Assembly: GCA_025924755.1 (NCBI GenBank)
Contig: JAICHT010000067.1
Location: 1 to 13,705 of the forward strand
Direction: 5' to 3'
DNA length: 13,705 nt
Origin: Chitinophagaceae bacterium
GTDB taxonomy: Bacteria; Bacteroidota; Bacteroidia; Chitinophagales; Chitinophagaceae
Shown here piece after piece: positions 8,750 through 13,705 of the stretch. The notes under the pieces were generated by a model, which worked only from the letters and a program-made list of their open reading frames with translations, searched no databases and was not told where the DNA came from. The position numbers and the translations under genes are program-made. Positions within the stretch are counted from its first letter, which is position 1. The number at the start of each line of letters is the position of its first letter.

Positions 8750-9274
8750 TTAGCTTATTTGCGGAGGCGGCGTTAAAACGGTATGAATGTAAGAAGGCAG
8801 CGTAAATTTATAGAAGCTATAACCAGTGATATGAACCTGTGTAGGACGAATATCCGTTAAGGCCAATGGCAACTCATAAACGCTGGAAATTAACTTATAA
8901 ATAGAAGCCGTTTTTGATGAGACGGGGTCGTTGGTTTGTTTGTGAAGTTTCTCAAAATTATCAAGCAGCGCTGTTTCCTTTTCATCGCTAAGGCAGCGGA
9001 TAACAAGATGTCCTCCCACTATCTTTTTTTCAATTACATCATACATCTGGCCGTTCCATTCAAATTCGGCTCCTCCTTCCCATTGAAATTTTGAAAGTGC
9101 CGATTGGCGATCAAGTGCTATATCAAATACTGTTACATCTTTATGGGTATGCTGAAGCAAATACGTTTTCATCTCGGCTTTAACCTGCTGCAAATGAAAT
9201 TGAAAAATAAAGTAGTAACCGAAAATGGTTAGCAGCAAGGTGCAAAAAAATAATATTGCAATTGGTTTCTTCAA
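8750..9274 (-). CDS. Small membrane-anchored periplasmic protein, unknown function, first gene of uptake operon
   Basis: This 174-residue protein has no function I can name. MKKPIAILFFCTLLLTIFGY begins a single transmembrane or uncleaved signal segment (about 5-25). A soluble, presumably periplasmic part of about 145 residues follows, with FEWNGQMYDVIEKKI near 71-85, a charged stretch DEKETALLDNFEKLH and a proline-ended tail (LTPPPQIS). From memory, small proteins with the FGYY anchor and a Y-D-V-core are common just upstream of TonB-dependent receptors in Bacteroidota and remain uncharacterised; I could not check this. The start must be the TTG at 9274, since an in-frame stop lies 24 bp upstream with no ATG between and the signal anchor begins directly after it. 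It is 54 bp before the receptor and 54 bp after trhO. A role in loading or regulating the receptor is inference only. Confidence 0.8.
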   Translation of the reverse strand: MKKPIAILFFCTLLLTIFGYYFIFQFHLQQVKAEMKTYLLQHTHKDVTVFDIALDRQSALSKFQWEGGAEFEWNGQMYDVIEKKIVGGHLVIRCLSDEKETALLDNFEKLHKQTNDPVSSKTASIYKLISSVYELPLALTDIRPTQVHITGYSFYKFTLPSYIHTVLTPPPQIS

Positions 9275-9282
9275 AGTTTGTG

Positions 9283-9296
9283 TAACAGCGCTGCTA
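9283..9296. promoter_or_regulatory. Near-perfect 14-bp palindrome upstream of the uptake operon
   Basis: TAACAGCGCTGCTA, centred on the perfect octamer CAGCGCTG, is symmetrical except for one base pair. It lies 8 bp upstream of the TTG of the first uptake-operon gene, in the 54-bp gap after trhO. It could be an operator or a small RNA hairpin over the ribosome-binding region. Its GC-rich core stands out in AT-rich spacer DNA, but no known Bacteroidota Fur or haem-regulator motif was recognised. Confidence 0.3.
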
Positions 9297-9328
9297 AGTT
9301 AGGGGAAACAATCAGGAGAAGACTGCTA

Positions 9329-10387
9329 TCAATCTCCTTCTTTTTTATTTTCCATTGCTGCCAGGCGGGGGCGCAGGCGGTCTTTAGATTTGTTGAAAAC
9401 GTTTCGTCCTTTTTCAATTCCTTTTTTCAATTGCTGTTGTTGTTCAGGCGGTAAATGAATAAAATTTTGACATTCATTACTGCAACAACCTTCATACTTT
9501 TTAGCGCAGGCTTCACATTGTATAAAAAGCAAATGGCACCCATCATTTGCGCAGTTAGTATGGCTGTCGGCAGGTTGGCCGCATTGGTGGCACCTGGCAA
9601 TTATTTCATCTGTAATCCGTTCGCCCAGGCGGTTATCAAATACAAAATTTTTTCCCTTAAACTTACTTTCCAACCCTTTTTCCTTTACCTGGTTGGCATA
9701 ATTAATAATACCACCTTCGAGGTGAAATACATTTTTAAAACCCTGGTGCAGCATATAGGCGCTGGCTTTTTCGCAGCGAATGCCCCCGGTGCAATACATA
9801 ATGATAGGCTGCTCTTTAGCTTCTTTCAGCATATCCACCGCCATGGGTAGCTGTTCTCTAAACGTATCAGATGGAATTTCCAGTGCGCCTTCAAAATGGC
9901 CTACTTCATATTCATAATGATTACGCATATCTACCACTATGGTATCCGGATTTTGCGTTAGCATATTAAAATCCTCCGCGTTAATATAGCTTCCTTTGCG
10001 GGTCATACTAAAATCCGGATCGTCTATGCCATCCGCCACAATTTTATCCCGAACTTTTATTTTTAAAACCCAGAACGATTTACCATCATCATCCACGGCA
10101 TAATTCAGGCGGATACCGTTCAGTGGCTCAATAGAATATAAGAAGGTTTTCAGGGTTTCAAAATTGCTTTTAGGAGCACTTATTTGTGCATTAATGCCCT
10201 CCGCGGCAATATATATCCGGCCAAAAACTTTTAATGCATTTAGGTTTTGATACAAAAAGTCGCGGAATGCTTTAGGATCGTCTATCGGAAAATAGTGATA
10301 AAATGAAATAGTGGCGCGTGGCTCCGCCTCCTGCAGCAAGCGCTGCTTCAGCTCTTTTTGAGAAATACGATTGTGTAATGCTGCCAT
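9329..10387 (-). CDS. trhO: tRNA uridine(34) hydroxylase, rhodanese-like (TrhO/YceA family)
   Basis: TrhO is the oxygen-dependent enzyme that makes 5-hydroxyuridine at position 34 of certain tRNAs, in the cytoplasm. The 352-residue protein matches the family in length and order. The N-terminal ferredoxin-like domain has FYHYFPIDDP and FGRIYIAAEGINAQIS (55-70). The central rhodanese domain has VVDMRNHYEYEVGHFEGALE (151-170) and the active loop YCTGGIRCEKASAYM from 198, with catalytic Cys199. The C-terminal region is cysteine-rich (Cys266, 269, 279, 284, 291, 294, 301, 302, 306), usual for the longer members and possibly metal-binding. The tail is basic. The ATG at 10387 is clear. A well-placed TATATTTG promoter element lies upstream. 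The gene runs in the same direction as the uptake operon with only 54 bp between, so read-through is likely even though the functions seem unrelated. Confidence 0.94.
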   Translation of the reverse strand: MAALHNRISQKELKQRLLQEAEPRATISFYHYFPIDDPKAFRDFLYQNLNALKVFGRIYIAAEGINAQISAPKSNFETLKTFLYSIEPLNGIRLNYAVDDDGKSFWVLKIKVRDKIVADGIDDPDFSMTRKGSYINAEDFNMLTQNPDTIVVDMRNHYEYEVGHFEGALEIPSDTFREQLPMAVDMLKEAKEQPIIMYCTGGIRCEKASAYMLHQGFKNVFHLEGGIINYANQVKEKGLESKFKGKNFVFDNRLGERITDEIIARCHQCGQPADSHTNCANDGCHLLFIQCEACAKKYEGCCSNECQNFIHLPPEQQQQLKKGIEKGRNVFNKSKDRLRPRLAAMENKKEGD

Positions 10388-10433
10388 AAAGAAATTTTAA
10401 GGACACTTGCCTGGTGAACAAAATTTCGAGGCG

Positions 10434-10441
10434 CAAATATA
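10434..10441 (-). promoter_or_regulatory. Bacteroidota-type promoter (-7 element TATATTTG) for trhO
   Basis: TATATTTG on the minus strand fits the Bacteroidota -7 consensus TAnnTTTG exactly. A T-rich TTTTTC lies 17 bp further upstream in the place of the -33 element, though it lacks the expected TTG. Transcription would begin near 10427, giving a leader of about 40 nt. This is the best promoter match seen in the window, and it may also serve the uptake operon because no equally good match was seen in the 54-bp gap after trhO. Confidence 0.5.
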
Positions 10442-10472
10442 CAAACCGAAGCAGCGAAGAAAAAGGTAATTT

Positions 10473-10820
10473 TTATAGACCTCCGCGGGACAAAATAATA
10501 ATCAGCAATACTATAGCGGCTATTAAAGCAGCCAGCGGGCTAATAGCAAGTAATACTAAAAACAAAACGCCTATTAATATATAAATGAGGGTGCGGTTAG
10601 AAACACCATTGGCTCTTTTAGCAAACGGGTGAGTTGCTTTGTATTTAAGCATGGTCCAGGCTAGTTGCCGTTTCATTTTACCCATACTTCTACTACCTTT
10701 TTTAGCGGCAAAAGCGGATAAGATCAACATACTTAAAATAGAAGGAGCTATATCTGCGCCTATAGCCGCATGAGGGTTAGCTTTTGCAATGGGTTGAATG
10801 GTAGTAGCGCTGAATGCCAT
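10473..10820 (-). CDS. Small integral membrane protein, unknown function
   Basis: This 115-residue protein was not recognised. The N-terminal part is moderately hydrophobic (IAPSILSMLILSAFAA, about 24-39). The middle (40-70) is strongly basic with many lysines and arginines. The C-terminal part (77-110) is a very hydrophobic stretch of about 34 residues with a central SP, which suggests a helical hairpin of two membrane passes. The tail is SRGGL. The ATG at 10820 is unambiguous, and a TATCTTTA about 25 bp upstream resembles a -7 element. It is flanked by 138 bp upstream and 85 bp downstream, so it is probably transcribed alone or with weak read-through into trhO. Confidence 0.7.
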   Translation of the reverse strand: MAFSATTIQPIAKANPHAAIGADIAPSILSMLILSAFAAKKGSRSMGKMKRQLAWTMLKYKATHPFAKRANGVSNRTLIYILIGVLFLVLLAISPLAALIAAIVLLIIILSRGGL

Positions 10821-10958
10821 AATTAAAATTTCCAGTTTATTAAAGATAGGCCGAAGTTATTAAATACTTTATATTCTGAATAATAAGAAACAGAAATTTT
10901 TACCCATTAAAATATTACTGTAACGTACTACTTATTTTCTGCAATACCTATGATAAAA

Positions 10959-12512
10959 TTATTCAAACATAATATGAACACCGGCTGCTATGCCAAATGC
11001 TTTCGGATATGACTTGACAGGGCTATCTTTATTAATTGCAGTTAACGCCATACGCGTAGAGGGCGCTACACTTATACCGATTCTTTTACTAAGCTGGTAT
11101 TCAGCGCCTACACTTATAATTCCATTATAGTAAGCTGGTTTTAGGCCATTAATATCAGTATATGCATCTTTGCTATTATCAGCATTACCGGATAAGGCAG
11201 TTTCTACCCTACCATTTACCAGCATGTTTGCAGATATACCAATAGCAGGGCTGAACTTTATTTTACCTTTTACAATATGGTAGCTAACCTCCAGCGGAAC
11301 ATCTATATATTGTAACGTATTTTTTGAAGCGAGTGCGGTAGTACTATCTCCTTCAGCCGGCATATTGCCTTGCTTTGGCGGTATATAAAAAAATCCGGAT
11401 GAACAGTTGTAGCGATATTGAACTTTCCCGGTATTATCGTGCTGGGCAAATATAATTTTAGGGGCAATATCAATCGTGGAACTCATAAACCCAAGGCCCG
11501 ATTGCAAGCTCCAGTTTTTATTTACATCATAATTGAGCATAAGAGTAGCGCTTATAGAAGACGCATATTGCTCACGCCTTTTAAAGTCATCTCTATCAAA
11601 TCCGCGTGGACCCGGTTGATCATCTGCCAGGTGATTGGAGGCTACTTCCGGTAACAGGAAAGCCGTTAGTGAAAGATGCCTGGAAGCACTTCTGATTTTT
11701 GCTGGTTTATTAGAAATATCAATTGAAAATCTTTCATTTTTACTGGCTAAGGTTTGCAAAAAACTTATTGTATCTCTTGGTGCAATTAATAAAAGGGAAA
11801 GCGGTTCATTTGTGCGGGTTATTGCATTTGAAACTGAATTTCCAGGCGTGAATTCTGCCTGATATGGTATCTTATTTTTTTTAGTGCCGGTTGCTAATAG
11901 TTGATTATTCTCATCAGAGCCTGCATTTATATCGCTGGTTCTTTTAAAATTTTTTGTACTGATGGCAGAACTGGAATTGTTTAACTTTTGAGAACCAGGC
12001 TGCTCCTGTTTTTGTTTAATCGATACAGAAGTTACATCTCTATCAGAAGGCGTTGTATTGTGAACCGGCTTGGTAATATGATTTCCAGGAATTGCCACAT
12101 TATTGGCAGGCCCTATAAAAGTTTCGGTCTGATTTGAACCATATTCATTTTTGATTTTATTATTACCATTCATAACCGGATTGTTTGCTACAGCCCCATG
12201 CTCTTTCCCGCTATTTACCTGTGTTGGGTTGCTACTTCTTTTTATTTTTTGTTCTTCTCCTGTTTTCACAATTGGTTCAACAGGCTTGTCATTAATTTTT
12301 GTCTCCAATGCATAAACACCCGCTATAAAAGCAAATATCAACAAGGCAATTGCTACCTTTTTCAGGTTGGCATATTTGCGGGTAATGGACAGTACATTTT
12401 TCTTGTCAAGGTTTTTGTCCAGTTCATCCCATATTGCGGGTGATGGCATCTCCTCATGGCCATCAATCCCTTGTTTAAATAAATCATCTATATGGTGTAA
12501 ATCTCTCTTCAT
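10959..12512 (-). CDS. Membrane-tethered protein with outer-membrane-type beta-barrel domain; candidate anti-sigma factor
   Basis: This 517-residue protein is cotranscribed with the ECF sigma factor (ATGA overlap). Residues 1-50 are probably cytoplasmic and charged (HHIDDLFKQGIDGHEEMPSP, then AIWDELDKNLDKKN). This short segment resembles the N-termini of Bacteroidota proteins partnered with sigma factors. Residues 53-69 are one transmembrane helix (VAIALLIFAFIAGVYAL). Residues about 70-275 are a low-complexity linker rich in Asn, Lys, Ser, Thr and Gln. Residues about 278-517 look like a small porin-type beta-barrel (OMP_b-brl-like): ISATLMLNYDVNKNWSLQSG, QYIDVPLEVSYHI, FSPAIGISANMLVNGRVETA, GIISVGAEYQLSKRIGISV, and a final aromatic-acidic HIMFE. 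It lacks a cleavable signal peptide. The anti-sigma role is inferred from position and topology; no zinc-binding anti-sigma motif (HxxxCxxC) is seen. Whether the barrel reaches the outer membrane while the helix stays in the inner membrane is unknown. Confidence 0.82.
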   Translation of the reverse strand: MKRDLHHIDDLFKQGIDGHEEMPSPAIWDELDKNLDKKNVLSITRKYANLKKVAIALLIFAFIAGVYALETKINDKPVEPIVKTGEEQKIKRSSNPTQVNSGKEHGAVANNPVMNGNNKIKNEYGSNQTETFIGPANNVAIPGNHITKPVHNTTPSDRDVTSVSIKQKQEQPGSQKLNNSSSAISTKNFKRTSDINAGSDENNQLLATGTKKNKIPYQAEFTPGNSVSNAITRTNEPLSLLLIAPRDTISFLQTLASKNERFSIDISNKPAKIRSASRHLSLTAFLLPEVASNHLADDQPGPRGFDRDDFKRREQYASSISATLMLNYDVNKNWSLQSGLGFMSSTIDIAPKIIFAQHDNTGKVQYRYNCSSGFFYIPPKQGNMPAEGDSTTALASKNTLQYIDVPLEVSYHIVKGKIKFSPAIGISANMLVNGRVETALSGNADNSKDAYTDINGLKPAYYNGIISVGAEYQLSKRIGISVAPSTRMALTAINKDSPVKSYPKAFGIAAGVHIMFE

Positions 12513-13069
12513 AAGCTATTTATGTTTTTAGCAATTTCGAGGCTGTTGTGCACTTTCTTTTGTAAAATAGCCCGTGCATCGGAAAGGTTAGATTTGGAGG
12601 TTCCTTCAGAAATGCCCATCAATTTAGCAATTTCACGGTGCTTCAATCCTTCAAACACATACAGGTTAAACACCAGCCGATAGGAAGGCGGCAATTGCTG
12701 TACCATATTCAATAATTCTTTTGATCCCATTTGCGCCAGGATATCTTCATTGCCCATTTGCATTACGGCAGTATTATCAATATCCATCACGGCGTGCATA
12801 TAAGACGTGCTTCTATATTTTTGCAGTGCACAGTTTACCATGATCTTTCGGACCCAACCTTCAAACGAACCAGCAAACTTAAATTGATGTATATATTCAA
12901 ACGCTTTTAAAAATCCTTCCTGCAGGGTTTCTTCAGCTTCTTCGCGATTATGGCAATACCGCAGGCATACTACAAACATTTTTGGTGCTAATAGCTGGTA
13001 CAACCGGCTTTGAGATTGCCGGTCTTCCTTTATGCAACCTTTTATCAGGTAATCAAGTGGTTCTGCCAA
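12509..13069 (-). CDS. ECF-type RNA polymerase sigma factor
   Basis: This sigma-70 family factor of the extracytoplasmic-function group directs RNA polymerase to a specific regulon. At 186 residues it has the usual two domains. Region 2 (about 5-90) contains LYQLLAPKMFVVCLRYCHN, EEAEETLQEGFLKAFEYI and GSFEGWVRKIMVNCALQKYR. Region 4 (about 115-173) contains LLNMVQQLPPSYRLVFNLYV and the helix-turn-helix FEGLKHREIAKLMGISEGTS, then SDARAILQKKV. The start is a TTG at 13069: the only upstream room is 12 bp before an in-frame stop, and region 2 begins only a few residues later, so the next ATG (residue 31) is too late. A 13-codon ATG frame (13053-13091) overlaps this start. The stop TGA overlaps the ATG of the downstream membrane protein, so the two are translationally coupled. 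Confidence 0.93.
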   Translation of the reverse strand: MAEPLDYLIKGCIKEDRQSQSRLYQLLAPKMFVVCLRYCHNREEAEETLQEGFLKAFEYIHQFKFAGSFEGWVRKIMVNCALQKYRSTSYMHAVMDIDNTAVMQMGNEDILAQMGSKELLNMVQQLPPSYRLVFNLYVFEGLKHREIAKLMGISEGTSKSNLSDARAILQKKVHNSLEIAKNINSL

Positions 13070-13241
13070 GTTGTTCCGGTTTTATGGTCATAGATACTGA
13101 TGCCGATAATAGGGTTGGGTTGTTTATGCAGTTTATTTTCTAACGAAATACAAGTACATCCAGTGTTTGTTAGTAAAATTCCAAATTGTTTAAATGGCTT
13201 CCAGTTATTTATGGCTATACGTCTGTACCCGAACTTTAAAG

Positions 13242-13263
13242 AACCCCTGTAGAAACAGGGGTT
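13242..13263. other. Stable hairpin in sigma-operon leader region
   Basis: AACCCCTG and CAGGGGTT form a perfect 8-bp stem around a six-base loop. On the minus strand it lies about 170 bp upstream of the sigma-factor start and directly after TAGTTTTG (13269-13276), a match to the Bacteroidota -7 element. A transcript from that site would begin with this hairpin. No T-tract follows on either strand, so an intrinsic terminator is unlikely. Confidence 0.45.
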
Positions 13264-13268
13264 AAAAC

Positions 13269-13276
13269 CAAAACTA
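13269..13276 (-). promoter_or_regulatory. Candidate -7 element TAGTTTTG upstream of the sigma factor
   Basis: It fits TAnnTTTG exactly on the minus strand, but no TTG is found at the expected -33 spacing. If used, it gives a leader of about 190 nt beginning with the 13242-13263 hairpin. A second match, TAAATTTG at 13621-13628, is further away. One or two chance matches are expected in DNA this AT-rich. Confidence 0.25.
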
Positions 13277-13340
13277 ACATACTATCAAACATTATAAAGG
13301 GAAAGTGGAAACAGCCCCTTGTACTTGGAAACTATTGCAC

Positions 13341-13460
13341 ATGAAAAAAGTTTTATCAAAATATATTTCAGCCGCGCTTATCATATTATTAATACGAGTA
13401 TCATATGCTTATGGATGCCGCATGGATCACTTTTATTATCAACCTCATGAAATGAGGTAG
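13341..13460 (+). CDS. Possible 39-residue secreted micropeptide (unrecognised)
   Basis: An ATG at 13341 opens a 39-residue frame beginning MKKVLSKYISAALIILLI and continuing to a likely cleavage near SYAYG. That would release a short peptide with one cysteine and several aromatic residues and histidines (CRMDHFYYQPHEMR). A GGAAA lies 8 nt before the ATG. The end of the frame coincides with a perfect hairpin (ACCTCAT and ATGAGGT around GAA, 13442-13458). The arginine inside the hydrophobic core is unusual for a signal peptide, and chance could produce such a frame here. It diverges from the sigma-factor operon. It may also be a decayed gene start. Confidence 0.27.
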   Translation: MKKVLSKYISAALIILLIRVSYAYGCRMDHFYYQPHEMR

Positions 13461-13705
13461 ATAGCAGTGCGATAAAAAAGGTTGGGTTGATACGAAATTA
13501 AATTGAATTTAAACTACCGCTGTTTTAATGAGTTACGTTAACAATTCATTATTTCTATCTATATACTTAACAATAAGCTGCTCCGTTTTTGATGTGGTAT
13601 GCTGCAATTAAATATTTAAACAAATTTATTTTCAACCCAACCATTAAAATTATTGGCACATCTTAAACTTAATTAGCATTAGCTGAAACACTTTAATAAA
13701 CAGGT

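Larger units (their letters stand above)
13113..13642. repeat. GGTTGGGTTG word, three copies (two direct, one inverted)
   Basis: GGTTGGGTTG occurs at 13113-13122 and 13480-13489, and its reverse complement at 13633-13642. The last two extend to a perfect 11-bp inverted pair (GGTTGGGTTGA at 13480-13490 against TCAACCCAACC at 13632-13642). The leftmost copy ends 44 bp upstream of the sigma-factor start. These may be protein-binding sites or coincidence. Confidence 0.35.
13070..13705. other. Gene-poor region upstream of the sigma factor, with palindromes and repeats
   Basis: These 636 bp contain no convincing long gene on either strand. They hold a GC-rich hairpin (13242-13263), a 17-bp hairpin (13442-13458), a 15-bp AT-only palindrome centred at 13505, three copies of GGTTGGGTTG (13113-13122, 13480-13489, inverted 13633-13642), and two minus-strand matches to TAnnTTTG (13269-13276 and 13621-13628) that could belong to sigma-operon promoters. 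A 39-codon plus-strand frame with a signal-like N-terminus begins at 13341. The right 200 bp are very AT-rich and otherwise featureless. Confidence 0.6.

Noticed and set aside
9455..9850. 131-codon plus-strand open frame inside trhO
   Set aside because: Antisense to the rhodanese and cysteine-rich regions of trhO; its hydrophobic look comes from the complement of charged codons.
13242..13263. Hairpin as an intrinsic terminator
   Set aside because: No T-tract follows the stem on either strand and no gene end lies nearby.
13498..13512. 15-bp palindrome TTAAATT-G-AATTTAA as an operator
   Set aside because: It is composed of A and T apart from the centre, in DNA so AT-rich that such symmetry is expected by chance.

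Overview
The window looks like chromosomal DNA of a member of the Bacteroidota, probably a Chitinophagaceae-type bacterium. The clues are TonB-dependent receptors that open with a carboxypeptidase-regulatory-like domain, an ECF sigma factor paired with a membrane-tethered beta-barrel protein, generally weak Shine-Dalgarno sequences, and a TATATTTG match to the Bacteroidota -7 promoter element ahead of trhO. The phylum call is firm; the family is a guess from protein style. I see no rRNA, tRNA, insertion sequence or CRISPR array.

Layout, left to right. (1) 1-2309, minus strand: most of a TonB-dependent outer-membrane receptor, with its C-terminus beyond the left edge. (2) 2310-2636: AT-rich divergent intergenic region. 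(3) 2637-3575, plus strand: purC (SAICAR synthase), the only clear plus-strand gene. Its stop codon interlocks with that of the converging hmuV. (4) 9274 down to 3572, minus strand: a haem (or related chelate) uptake operon. Its order is a small membrane-anchored protein of unknown function, a TonB-dependent receptor, the lipoprotein binding protein HmuT, the permease HmuU and the ATPase HmuV. Together they would carry a porphyrin-type ligand across the outer membrane, through the periplasm and across the inner membrane. No haem-degrading enzyme is present. trhO (tRNA U34 hydroxylation) lies 54 bp upstream in the same direction and has the best promoter in the window, so it may share a transcript with the operon. 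(5) 10473-10820, minus: a small membrane protein of unknown function. (6) 13069 down to 10959, minus: an ECF sigma factor overlapping by ATGA a 517-residue protein. That protein combines a short cytoplasmic segment, one transmembrane helix, a long low-complexity linker and an outer-membrane-type beta-barrel domain. (7) 13070-13705: gene-poor DNA with several hairpins, a thrice-repeated GGTTGGGTTG word and one possible secreted micropeptide.

The most interesting items are three. The sigma/tethered-barrel pair could be a one-protein envelope-spanning anti-sigma device. An unannotated 47-codon frame bridges hmuT and hmuU. The small membrane-anchored protein heads the uptake operon. Several genes here (sigma factor, anchored protein, receptor, permease) appear to use TTG or GTG starts.
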